The notes below the pieces were generated by a model. It was not told the DNA's origin. It searched no databases and saw only the letters and a program-made list of their open reading frames with translations. Positions 45,582 to 53,706 of a DNA stretch of 64,000 nucleotides are shown one piece after another; positions within the stretch are counted from its first letter, which is position 1; every line of letters starts with the position of its first letter. Source of the DNA: Streptomyces brevispora (GTDB lineage Bacteria > Actinomycetota > Actinomycetes > Streptomycetales > Streptomycetaceae); contig NZ_VIWW01000001.1 of assembly GCF_007829885.1 (NCBI RefSeq), positions 186,001 through 250,000 of the forward strand, read 5' to 3'. Position numbers and translations under genes: made by a program.

Positions 45582-46982
45582 ATGGCGGGCTTCGGCTGGA
45601 AGCTGCACGGCGACGGCAAGCGCCTCGAACCGGGCGAGGTCGTAAGACCGGACGAACGACTCACCTGGGGGCGCACCGTCGGTCTCGGCGCGCAGCACGT
45701 GGTCTCCATGATCGGAGCCTGCTTCGTCGCCCCCATCCTGATGGGTCTCGATCCCAACCTTGCCGTGATGGCCTCCGGCGTGGCCACCATTCTCTTCCTG
45801 CTGATCACCCGGGGTCATATCCCGAGTTACCTGGGCAGCAGCCTGTCGTTCATCGGTGTCGCCGCTGTCATCAAGACACAGGGCGGTGACGCGGCGACTC
45901 TCACCGGCGCGCTCCTGGTAGTCGGCGCGGTCCTCTTCCTGTGCGGGGCCGTCGTCCGCGCCCTCGGGGCCCGCGTCATCCATGCCGTGCTGCCTCCCGT
46001 GGTCACGGGTGCGGTGGTCATGCTGATCGGGTTCAATCTGGCTCCGGTCACCGCCGGTACCTACTGGCCCCAGGATCAGTGGACAGCTCTTCTGACCATG
46101 CTGTTCACAGGTTTCGCCCTTGTCGTACTGCGCGGCTTCTGGTCCCGTATCGCGATCTTCCTCGGGCTGGCCTTCGGGTACGTCATCTCATGGATCTTCG
46201 ACCGTGCGTTCGGCAAGATCCACTCCCCCGCGGGCGGTGCCGAGTCCATTGACCACTGGCGTCTCGACCTCTCGGGCGTGTCCAAGGCGGACTGGATCGG
46301 CCTTCCGACCTTCCATGCCCCGAGCTTCTCCCTCTCGGCCGTTCTGGTCGCCCTGCCCGTCGTCATCGCCCTTGTCGCCGAGAACGCGGGACATGTCAAG
46401 GCTGTCGGTGAGATGACCGGTGAACCACTGGACGACAAGCTCGGTACGGCCATCATGGCCGACGGCGCGGCGACGATGGTGTCGACCGCCGTGGGCGGGC
46501 CTGCCACGACCACGTACGCCGAGAACATCGGTGTCATGGCCGCCACGCGTGTCTACTCGACCGCCGCCTACTGGTGCGCGGCCGGCTTCGCGATCCTGTT
46601 CGGGCTCTGCCCCAAGTTCGGTGCTGTCGTGGCCGCCATTCCCGGCGGCGTCCTCGGCGGAATCACGGTCATCCTCTACGGCATGATCGGCCTGCTGGGC
46701 GCCCAGATCTGGGTTCGTTCCCGCGTCGACCTCTCCAACCCCCTGCACCTGGTACCGGTGGCCGCGGGGCTCATCATCGGAATCGGCAATGTGAGTCTGA
46801 GCCTCACGGACAACTTCCAGCTCAGCGGCATCGCGTTGGGAACGCTGATCGTCGTCATCGGCTACCACGCCCTGCGCATCATGGCTCCCGCCCACCTGAC
46901 GCACGAGCCCCCGCTCCTCGATCCGGAAAACCCGGGGTACGACCGAGGCCAGGCGGATCGTAACCGCGAGCGTGGCCGGTGA
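45582..46982 (+). CDS. Uracil/xanthine permease (NCS2 family), probably uracil
   Basis: A 466-residue NCS2 permease with about 12-14 membrane segments (WGRTVGLGAQHVVSMIGACFVAP opening). The block GGPATTTYAENIGVMAATRVYS matches the UraA-type TTYGENIGVMAxTRVYS signature of uracil carriers rather than xanthine carriers. It would import uracil with protons. AAGGAGCAAGACC precedes the ATG. A repeated Glu in the ENAGHVKAVGEMTG segment fits the UraA substrate site. Confidence 0.88.
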   Translation: MAGFGWKLHGDGKRLEPGEVVRPDERLTWGRTVGLGAQHVVSMIGACFVAPILMGLDPNLAVMASGVATILFLLITRGHIPSYLGSSLSFIGVAAVIKTQGGDAATLTGALLVVGAVLFLCGAVVRALGARVIHAVLPPVVTGAVVMLIGFNLAPVTAGTYWPQDQWTALLTMLFTGFALVVLRGFWSRIAIFLGLAFGYVISWIFDRAFGKIHSPAGGAESIDHWRLDLSGVSKADWIGLPTFHAPSFSLSAVLVALPVVIALVAENAGHVKAVGEMTGEPLDDKLGTAIMADGAATMVSTAVGGPATTTYAENIGVMAATRVYSTAAYWCAAGFAILFGLCPKFGAVVAAIPGGVLGGITVILYGMIGLLGAQIWVRSRVDLSNPLHLVPVAAGLIIGIGNVSLSLTDNFQLSGIALGTLIVVIGYHALRIMAPAHLTHEPPLLDPENPGYDRGQADRNRERGR

Positions 46983-47157
46983 GCCGCAGCGGCCGGATCT
47001 CGGCACAGTTGCCGCCCAGCTGAGACGGGACAGCGCCTCGGCTCGCCCACGGCTGCCGCGAGTTGCTCCCGATCGGTGATCGGTTCGGGGACGTCCCGGT
47101 TCTTGGCTTGACGGAACCGCCGGGGCTGACCTGCGCGCATGAGGTATCCGGCAGGCG

Positions 47158-47189
47158 TGGGGCTTCCGGCCGCGGCCGGGAGCCCCACG
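47158..47189 (-). terminator. Terminator hairpin closing the biosynthetic operon
   Basis: GTGGGGCTTCCGGCC (47158-47172) pairs with GGCCGGGAGCCCCAC (47175-47189), a 15-base stem with one wobble pair, ending 12 bases beyond the stop of the last ATP-grasp gene. It marks the left end of the 47.2-60.6 kb transcript. Confidence 0.8.
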
Positions 47190-47200
47190 GGCCCACGTGG

Positions 47201-48481
47201 TCAGATCGTGCTCGGGGCCGATGAACGGACCCGTACCTGGAACTCCAGGGTCGCCACCGCCGCACGGGCCGCCTCGACCGCCTCGTCCGCCGTAGTGGCC
47301 AGCGCGCGGGCGTACGCCACGCGGGACACCGAGCTCTCCAGGGCGCCCACCTTCGCACCGGGGCGGACCATCGGTTCCACCTCCGTCACACCGGGGAGGG
47401 CGCTGGCCTCCTTCAGACCCAGGATCTCGTCCAGGGTCCCGGGGGCTCCCACCGAGGCGAACCAGATCGCCGAGCTGTGCGGTTCGGGGCGCGGCTCGGC
47501 CAGCCGGGACCGGATGCCGGGCAGCACCTTCTCGCCGAGCGTCTGGCGAGCGGTGCAGTCGTCGATGTCCACGCCCGTCGCCTCCAGTGTCAGCGTCGGG
47601 ATCATGTCACCGCCCATCCGGACATGCGTCTCGATCAGGCGGGGTCCCCTGTCGCCGAGGACGATCTCCGTGTGCGTGGGCCCGAATTCGACGGCCAGGG
47701 CGTCGAGAACGGAGCACGCGTAGTCCGATATCGCCTCGGTGTCCTCGGCCGGGAGCTCGGCCGGCGACACATGGCCGAGCTCCACGAAGCTCTCGGGGTC
47801 CGAGTACTTGCGCGTGATCGCGACCACCTGGTGCTCGCCCGCCTCGGAGAACGCCTCCACGCTGAACTGCGGTCCCTCGAAGAACTCCTCCACCAGCACA
47901 CCCGTGTTCGACAGGCCCAGATAGCTGTCGGCCGCCCGCTCGAAGGCCGTCGCCAGTTCGCTCTCGTACGAGACCTTGGTGACGCCCGCGCTGCCTGAGC
48001 TGGAGACCGGCTTGACCACGCAGGGGGTTCCGTTCGCGCGCACGAAGGCGCGGAGTTCGTCCAGGTCCGCGACCCGGGCGCAGGCGGTCGCGTCCACGCC
48101 CGCCTCCCGCAGCCGGGTCCGCATCGCCGCCTTGTCGTGGACCAGTGTCACCGTCTCGACGGTGTGCGCCCGCAGACCCAGTGCCTCGGCCACGACCCCG
48201 TAGTGGTCCTGGTCCCGCTCGCCGAAGGTTCCGATCCGGGTGAACGGGTCGAGGGCGTGCGCCGCCGCGGCCAGGTCGATCCACTCCTGGTCGGGGGCGT
48301 CACCGCGGACGCCGATCACCCGGGCGTTCTCGCCGGGGGTGCGGACCTTGCCGAGGTAGTCCAGCTGGCAGATCACCGTGGTCCGGGTGCCCGGCTGCGC
48401 CTCGCGGATACGGGCCGGGAAATCGCGGCCGGGGCCCACGACCAGGACGTGCTCAAGGGAGTTGGGGGCCTCGGGAGGCAT
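47201..48481 (-). CDS. ATP-grasp ligase (A), last gene of the operon
   Basis: A 426-residue ATP-grasp enzyme. After an N-terminal pre-ATP-grasp fold (EHVLVVGPGRDFPARIREA) come RTRLREAGVD, the Lys/ATP block CVVKPVSSSGSAGVTKV, VEEFFEGPQFSVEAFS and the metal-binding end HTEIVLGDRGPRLIETHVRMGGD. This is the form of carboxylate-amine ligases such as BacD and L-amino-acid ligases, which join free amino acids through an acyl phosphate. The C-terminal domain (about 330-426) is typical of the same group. It lies 57 bases downstream of the other ATP-grasp gene. Confidence 0.88.
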   Translation of the reverse strand: MPPEAPNSLEHVLVVGPGRDFPARIREAQPGTRTTVICQLDYLGKVRTPGENARVIGVRGDAPDQEWIDLAAAAHALDPFTRIGTFGERDQDHYGVVAEALGLRAHTVETVTLVHDKAAMRTRLREAGVDATACARVADLDELRAFVRANGTPCVVKPVSSSGSAGVTKVSYESELATAFERAADSYLGLSNTGVLVEEFFEGPQFSVEAFSEAGEHQVVAITRKYSDPESFVELGHVSPAELPAEDTEAISDYACSVLDALAVEFGPTHTEIVLGDRGPRLIETHVRMGGDMIPTLTLEATGVDIDDCTARQTLGEKVLPGIRSRLAEPRPEPHSSAIWFASVGAPGTLDEILGLKEASALPGVTEVEPMVRPGAKVGALESSVSRVAYARALATTADEAVEAARAAVATLEFQVRVRSSAPSTI

Positions 48482-48538
48482 GGCGGTTCCTTTCGGTTGG
48501 GACGGTGCGAAGGAGGGAGCACGGAGCAGGGGTGGTGG

Positions 48539-49771
48539 TCAGCGCCACGCCGTGTTCTGCTGCCACCAGTCCAGCGCCTCCGCGAGGAGCTTGCGGACCG
48601 CTTCCGCGGTGGCCGCCTGAACGAAGACCGTGGCTGCCGCGTCCGTGACATGCTCCACGCCCTTGCGCCGGGTGCCGGGAGCCAGCAGCAACTCCACCTC
48701 GGCGCCCGGCACGGGGCAGGGCCCCGCGGGTGGTACGAACTCGCCGTGGCCCGGGGGCAGCAGCACCCAGCCGACGGCGACAGCGGGAGCGGCCGGCTGC
48801 TCGGCGAGGGCAAGGGGCGCGCCGCACTGCGCGCGCAGGCCCTCCCGGGCCAGCTGGACACCAAAGGCGCGCTCGTACGCCTCGGCTATCAGCCCACCGC
48901 CCGCGCGGCTGGCGATCTCGCACAGCACCGGCACTCCGTCGGGCGAGATCCACGCCTCCAGGTGGAAGGCGAGCGGGTGCGGGGCGGCGGGCAGGGCCGC
49001 TATCACGTCCTCGGCCATCTTCCGCATGACCGTCGTCCGCGGGTCGTCGGGCGCCAGCAGCACACTGCCGATGTGCAGTTCGTCGTGGATGCGCTCGGCG
49101 AGGCCGCCGCTGTACTGGCTGGGCCAGGCGTGCACGACGCGGCCGTCCCGCATGATGCCGTCGACGTGGAAGAACTCCCCCGTCGCATAGCCCTCGACCA
49201 TCCACTGCCCCGGAAGGTAGGGGATGTCCGAGGTGCGTTCGCGGGACAGGAACGCGTTCACGTCGTCCGGGTCGCGCAGGATCGCCACGCCCTCCGCGCC
49301 CGCGCCGAGCCGTGGCTTCGCCACCACCGGGAAGCCCTCGGCCGCGATGAAGTCCAGCAGGTCCGTCGTGCTGTCGACCGGGGCGAAGGCGGGAACCGTG
49401 ATGCCGGCCGCCCGCGCCAGCCGCTTCATCACCACCTTGTCGCGGTACGCCGTCGCCGAGGCGGTGTCCTGGCCCGGCAGCCCGAGGCGGCCGCGCAGCC
49501 GGGCCGCGCGCAGCACATCGCTCTCGCTGGTGCTGGCGACAAGGTCGGCCCCGTACCGAAGGGCGGCCTCCTCGGCGGCCTGCTCGGTGGACCAGCCGTG
49601 GTAGTCGTCCACCAGGTGGTGCATCGGGAAGTGCTCGGTCAGCGTCTCCTCGTCGCCGGCCACCGCCTTCGGCGCGGTCAGGAGGATCACGTCGGCCGCG
49701 GTGGAGTCGAGCCACTCCTGCAGTGGCCGCTTGGTGAGCGGCTGGCGGGAGAGCAGCAGAACTTTGGGCAT
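48539..49771 (-). CDS. ATP-grasp ligase (B)
   Basis: A 410-residue ATP-grasp protein only distantly similar to its neighbour. Features: MPKVLLLSRQPLTKRPLQEW, KVVMKRLARAAGI, ATP lysine block PVVAKPRLGAGAEGVAILRD, VEGYATGEFFHVDGIM and metal-ligand stretch PVLCEIASRAGGGLI. The HVDG and EIASRxGGG features place it with peptide- or carboxylate-ligating ATP-grasp enzymes of antibiotic pathways. It starts two bases after the flavin reductase stop, indicating coupling. The substrate is unknown. Confidence 0.85.
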   Translation of the reverse strand: MPKVLLLSRQPLTKRPLQEWLDSTAADVILLTAPKAVAGDEETLTEHFPMHHLVDDYHGWSTEQAAEEAALRYGADLVASTSESDVLRAARLRGRLGLPGQDTASATAYRDKVVMKRLARAAGITVPAFAPVDSTTDLLDFIAAEGFPVVAKPRLGAGAEGVAILRDPDDVNAFLSRERTSDIPYLPGQWMVEGYATGEFFHVDGIMRDGRVVHAWPSQYSGGLAERIHDELHIGSVLLAPDDPRTTVMRKMAEDVIAALPAAPHPLAFHLEAWISPDGVPVLCEIASRAGGGLIAEAYERAFGVQLAREGLRAQCGAPLALAEQPAAPAVAVGWVLLPPGHGEFVPPAGPCPVPGAEVELLLAPGTRRKGVEHVTDAAATVFVQAATAEAVRKLLAEALDWWQQNTAWR

Positions 49772-49773
49772 GG

Positions 49774-50310
49774 TCAGGTCCTCGCAGGAGTGGGGGCGGT
49801 CACCGGCCGTAGATCCCTGTGCAGATGCACCAGGCTGTCGCCGGGCGTTCCGTGCCGTGCGTATTCGACGGCTCCCACCAGCAGATGGTGGTCACCGAGC
49901 CGCAGTTGCTCGTACGGGGAGCAGACCAGCCAGCTCAGGCAGTCGTCGAGCAGCGGCACCCCGTGCGGGCCGGGGTGCCAGGCGGTGGGCGGCGCGAACC
50001 GGTCGCCGGGCCGCGCGAACCGCATCGCCGTCTCCGCCTGGTGGGCGCCGAGCAGCTGGATGCCGAACCGGCCGCAGTCCTTGACCCGGGCCCAGGTGGT
50101 GGAGGTCTCGGCAAGCGTGACGGAGACCAGGGCCGGGTTCGCGCTGACCGAGGTGAACGAGGTCACGGTCACGCCGACCGGTCCGGCCTCGTCGGCGGCG
50201 GTCAGCACGGCGACCCCGGCAGCGTGCGCCCGCAGCACGGAACGCAGTTCGCCGCCGCCGACGGTGCCGGTGCCGGTGCCGGTGCCGGTGGCCGTACCGG
50301 GGACGGTCAC
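49774..50310 (-). CDS. Flavin reductase (partner of the adjacent monooxygenase)
   Basis: A 178-residue split-barrel flavin reductase of the HpaC/SnaB-like family. After a short Gly/Thr-repeat N-terminus it shows LRAHAAGVAVLTAADEAGPVG then VTVTSFTSVSANPALVSVTL, the FMN-binding signature, and HHLLVGAVEYARHG. It should reduce FMN with NAD(P)H and hand it to the LLM monooxygenase. The GTG at 50310 overlaps the monooxygenase stop by four bases. Four GGTGCC repeats at 50263-50286 encode Thr-Gly units at its N-terminus. Confidence 0.9.
   Translation of the reverse strand: MTVPGTATGTGTGTGTVGGGELRSVLRAHAAGVAVLTAADEAGPVGVTVTSFTSVSANPALVSVTLAETSTTWARVKDCGRFGIQLLGAHQAETAMRFARPGDRFAPPTAWHPGPHGVPLLDDCLSWLVCSPYEQLRLGDHHLLVGAVEYARHGTPGDSLVHLHRDLRPVTAPTPART
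50263..50286. repeat. In-frame GGTGCC hexanucleotide tandem repeat
   Basis: Four perfect tandem copies, followed by an imperfect fifth (GGTGGCC). It lies at codons 8-16 of the flavin reductase and encodes alternating Thr and Gly. Copy number changes would stay in frame. Confidence 0.8.
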
Positions 50311-51665
50311 CGACCGCTCCCCGCTGCCGCCGAGCCGAACGAGGGACGGGGCAGCCCCAGGTTCTCCCGGAGCGTCGTGCCCTCGTACTCGGTGCGGACC
50401 AGGCCGCGGCGCTGCAGTTCGGGCACGAGCAGGTCGACGATCGCGTCGAGGCCGCCGGGGTGGTAGTCCGGCATGATGTTGAAGCCGTCGGCTGCTTCGC
50501 TCACGAACCACTCCTCCAGCTGGTCCGCGATGGTCTCGGGGGTTCCGAGGAGGAAGCGGTGACCGCGGCCGGCCGCCACGGACAGGTACAGCTCCCGGAT
50601 GGTGAGGCCCTGCCGCCGCGCCTGCTCGTAGATCATCTGCTGCTTGCTGGTGCTGCCCTCGGTGGCCGGCAGTTCGGGCAGCGGGCCGTCCAGCGGGTAG
50701 CCGGAGATGTCGACCATGCCGAGCTGGTAGGACAGCATGCCGAGGCCGACGACCGGGTCGACCAGCGACTGCAGGGTCTCGTACTTGTCCTCGGCCTCGG
50801 CCCGGGTGCGGCCGACGACTATGAACGCACCGGGGAGGATCTTGACGTCGTCGGGGTTGCGGCCGTAGTCCGCGACCTGCTTCTTCAGGCCCCGGTAGTA
50901 GACCTGAGCCCGGTCCAGGGTCTGCTGCACGGTGAAGACGACCTCGGCCCAGCGGGCGGCGAAGTCCTGGCCGTCCGGGGAGGATCCGGCCTGCACGATC
51001 ACCGGGTAGCCCTGCGGCGGACGCGCCACGTTCAGCGGGCCCTTCACCGAGAAGTGCTCGCCCCGGTGGCCGAGGATGTGCAGCTTCTCCGGGTCGAAGA
51101 AGCGGCCCGACTCCTTGTCGTAGAGGAAGGCGTCGTCCTCCCAGCTGTCCCAGAGGCCGGTGACGACCTCCATGAACTCGCGCGCCCGGTGGTAGCGCGC
51201 GGAGTGCTCCGGCTGCTTGTCCAGGTTGTAGTTGCGGGCCTCGGCATCGGTCGCGGAGGTCACCACGTTCCAGCCGGAGCGGCCCGCGCTGAGGTGGTCG
51301 AGCGAGGCGAACTGCCGTGCCACGGTGAAGGGTTCGTTGTACGTGGTCGAGGAGGTCGCCGTCAGGCCTATGTGCGTGGTGTGCACGGCGAGCGCGGACA
51401 GCAGCGTCAGCGGCTCGAAGTGGACCATGCGGCCCTGCCGGCTGAGCTCGTCCGCGTCCTTGTACTTGGTGCGTACGCCGGCACCGTCGGACAGGAACAC
51501 CATGTCGAACCTGCCGCGTTCGGCGGTCTGCACCAGCGAGCGGTAGTAGTCGAAGTCGAGTCCGCCGTCGGGCCGCGCCTCGGGGTGGCGCCAGGCGGCG
51601 ACGTGGTGTCCGGGCGCGGGCAGGAAGGCGCCGAGTTTCATCATGCGGCGGTGCGGGCTGCTCAC
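50307..51665 (-). CDS. LLM-class flavin-dependent monooxygenase (NtaA/SnaA/DszA type)
   Basis: A 452-residue bacterial-luciferase-like monooxygenase. KLGAFLPAPGHHVAAWRHPEA at the N-terminus, FDMVFLSDG, LTATSSTTYNEPF, LSAGRSGWNVVTS and VIVQAGSSPDGQDFA are hallmarks of the nitrilotriacetate/pristinamycin-synthase subgroup. These use FMNH2 from a partner reductase, here encoded downstream with a four-base overlap. They oxidise or N-dealkylate polycarboxylates, or act on cyclic amines and sulfur compounds. The GTG at 51665 is the likely start; ATG two or eight residues on is possible. Confidence 0.93.
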   Translation of the reverse strand: MSSPHRRMMKLGAFLPAPGHHVAAWRHPEARPDGGLDFDYYRSLVQTAERGRFDMVFLSDGAGVRTKYKDADELSRQGRMVHFEPLTLLSALAVHTTHIGLTATSSTTYNEPFTVARQFASLDHLSAGRSGWNVVTSATDAEARNYNLDKQPEHSARYHRAREFMEVVTGLWDSWEDDAFLYDKESGRFFDPEKLHILGHRGEHFSVKGPLNVARPPQGYPVIVQAGSSPDGQDFAARWAEVVFTVQQTLDRAQVYYRGLKKQVADYGRNPDDVKILPGAFIVVGRTRAEAEDKYETLQSLVDPVVGLGMLSYQLGMVDISGYPLDGPLPELPATEGSTSKQQMIYEQARRQGLTIRELYLSVAAGRGHRFLLGTPETIADQLEEWFVSEAADGFNIMPDYHPGGLDAIVDLLVPELQRRGLVRTEYEGTTLRENLGLPRPSFGSAAAGSGR

Positions 51666-51749
51666 CGGGGGTTCTCCAAGTGGGTGGGGTTGCGGGTCTT
51701 CGGGGGTGTACGAGGCCGGGGGCACCCCCGGCCTCGTAGCGCAACGGCG

Positions 51750-52709
51750 TCAGCCGAGGCGGCGGACCGGTGCGCCGGCCAGATAGGCCTCGATGTCCTC
51801 GACCGCGTGGCCGTAGTACGTGCGGTAGTTGTTCCCCGAGACGTAGCCGAGGTGCGGGGTGGCCAGCAGGCGGGGTGCGGTGCGCATCGGGTGATCGGCG
51901 GGCAGCGGCTCCACGTCGAAGACGTCGACTCCCGCTCCGGCGATCCGGCCCTCGTGCAGTGCGGCGAGCAGGGCGTCCTGGTCGACGAGGCCCGCCCGGG
52001 AGGTGTTGACCAGGTAGGCGGTGGGCCTGAGCAGGGCCAGTTCGGGGGCCCCGAGAATTCCGCGGGTGCGGTCGCTCAGCACGAGGTGCAGCGAGACGAA
52101 GTCACTGGTCTCCAGCAACTCCTCTTTCGAGGATGCCAGTTGGACACCGACCTCGTCCGCGCGCTCCTTGGTGAGGTGGTGGCTCCAGGCCGTCACCTCC
52201 ATGCCGAAGGCGAGGCCGACCTGCGCCACCCTGCTGCCGATCTTGCCGAGGCCGAGCAGCCCGAGCCGGCGGCCGTGCAGATCGGCGCCGACGGTGGACT
52301 GCCAGGGGCCGCCGGAGCGCAGCGCGTTGTTCTCGGTGACCAGGGAGCGGGCAAGGCCCAGGAGCAGCGCCCAGGTCAGCTCCACCGGCGGGGTGGAGGT
52401 GCTCTTGGTGCCGCACACGGTGACGCCGTTGCGCTCGGCGGCCGCGTAGTCGATGACCGAGTTGCGCATGCCGGAGGCGATGAGCAGCTTGAGCCGGGGC
52501 AGCCGGTCGAGGAGGGACGCGGGGAAGGGGACGCGTTCGCGCAGGGTCACGACGATGTCGAAATCCGCGAGTGCGGAGGCGAGTTCGTCCTCGGACGCGA
52601 AGTGCTCGGTGAAGCTGACGACCTCCGTCCTGTCCTGGACCGGGGTCCAGTCGGCCAGGGTGGTGGCGACGTCCTGGAAGTCGTCGAGCACGGCGCAGCG
52701 CAGCCGCAT
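51750..52709 (-). CDS. D-2-hydroxyacid dehydrogenase (3-phosphoglycerate-dehydrogenase-like)
   Basis: A 319-residue NAD-dependent 2-hydroxyacid dehydrogenase. The Rossmann motif is LGLLGLGKIGSRVAQVG; catalytic Arg, Glu and His lie in NTSRAGLVDQD, GVDVFDVEPLP and ATPHLGYVS. LIASGMRNSVIDYAAAER is the substrate-side loop. It would oxidise a 2-hydroxyacid to a 2-oxoacid or the reverse. In this operon it may replace the isocitrate/isopropylmalate-type dehydrogenase of a chain-extension cycle. ATG 52709 follows the enolase stop by one base. Confidence 0.92.
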   Translation of the reverse strand: MRLRCAVLDDFQDVATTLADWTPVQDRTEVVSFTEHFASEDELASALADFDIVVTLRERVPFPASLLDRLPRLKLLIASGMRNSVIDYAAAERNGVTVCGTKSTSTPPVELTWALLLGLARSLVTENNALRSGGPWQSTVGADLHGRRLGLLGLGKIGSRVAQVGLAFGMEVTAWSHHLTKERADEVGVQLASSKEELLETSDFVSLHLVLSDRTRGILGAPELALLRPTAYLVNTSRAGLVDQDALLAALHEGRIAGAGVDVFDVEPLPADHPMRTAPRLLATPHLGYVSGNNYRTYYGHAVEDIEAYLAGAPVRRLG

Positions 52710-52710
52710 G

Positions 52711-53706
52711 TCAGTCCTCTCCACGGGGTTGGTTGACGGGGGTGGCGCCGATGCCGGGCTCCTCGGGCAGCGTGAGGTCGCCGCGGTCGATGCGTACGCC
52801 GGTGAACGGGTCGTCGAGCAGACCGACGGGACCGTCCAGGTCCAGGTGGTCGGCGAGACCCGCGAGCTGTGCCATGGCGGTGGTGCCGAGGGCGCTCTCC
52901 ACCTTGCAGCCGAGCATAGTCCGCAGGCCGCAGGCCCTGGCGAGCAGCAGCATCTCGTGGGCCCTTGCGAGCCCGCCGCACTTGAGCAGCTTGATGTTGA
53001 TGCCGCTGACCCGGCCGCGCAGCCTCAACACGTCCTCGGGGCCCGCGCAGTCCTCGTCGGCGAAGACGGGGACCGTCGAGCGCTCGTGGACGTACTGGAG
53101 GTCGTCGAGCGCACCGGGTGCCACGGGCTGTTCCAAGAGCTCGACACCGTGACGGTCCAGCTCCTCGGCGACCCGCAGGGCCTGGTCGGGGGTCCAGGAG
53201 CCGTTGCCGTCGATGCGGATGCGGCCGCCGTAGACCGAGCGGAGCACTCCGGCGCGGCTGCCGTCGTCCTCGGGGGTGAGCTTGAGCTTGAGGATCGGCC
53301 AGTCGGCCAACTCACGTGCCTGTTGGACGAGTTCCTCGTCAGGGCAGGCGCCGATGGACAGGGCGGTGGGCTCCATGGGCAGGCCGTCGAGCCCGAGGAG
53401 GCGGTGCAGGGGCTGCCCGGTGGCCTTGCCCAGCAGGTCGTGCAGCGCCATGTCGAGGGCGGCCCGGGTCGCCTGGGTCACCTGGAGGCGCTCCAGCGCG
53501 GCGCGCATCCCGTACGGGGACGCGTCGGCGAGGAGCGGGGCGCAGCCGTCGAGTTCCGCCGGGGTGGCGCCGCGCGAGGTGCCGTGTCCGAGCAGGCCCT
53601 CCCAGTGGAGCTCGACGATGCTCTGGCGCACCTCGGTGGTGGTGCCGGTGTTGCTGACGAACGGTTTCTTCAGGGCGATGACGACCTCGTGGTGGCTGAG
53701 TCTCAT
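52711..53706 (-). CDS. Enolase-superfamily enzyme, dipeptide-epimerase type
   Basis: A 331-residue member of the MLE/AEE group. The active-site set is complete: KLK lysines 140 and 142, metal ligands Asp166 (IDGNGSW), Glu192 (LLEQPV) and Asp217 (FADEDC), and the opposite lysine 239 (INIKLLKCGG). This is the L-Ala-D/L-Glu epimerase pattern, with two-base proton transfer at an alpha carbon. Epimerisation of a dipeptide product of the ATP-grasp enzymes, or of a pathway acid, is likely. Its ATG overlaps the stop of the upstream unknown gene by four bases. Confidence 0.9.
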   Translation of the reverse strand: MRLSHHEVVIALKKPFVSNTGTTTEVRQSIVELHWEGLLGHGTSRGATPAELDGCAPLLADASPYGMRAALERLQVTQATRAALDMALHDLLGKATGQPLHRLLGLDGLPMEPTALSIGACPDEELVQQARELADWPILKLKLTPEDDGSRAGVLRSVYGGRIRIDGNGSWTPDQALRVAEELDRHGVELLEQPVAPGALDDLQYVHERSTVPVFADEDCAGPEDVLRLRGRVSGINIKLLKCGGLARAHEMLLLARACGLRTMLGCKVESALGTTAMAQLAGLADHLDLDGPVGLLDDPFTGVRIDRGDLTLPEEPGIGATPVNQPRGED

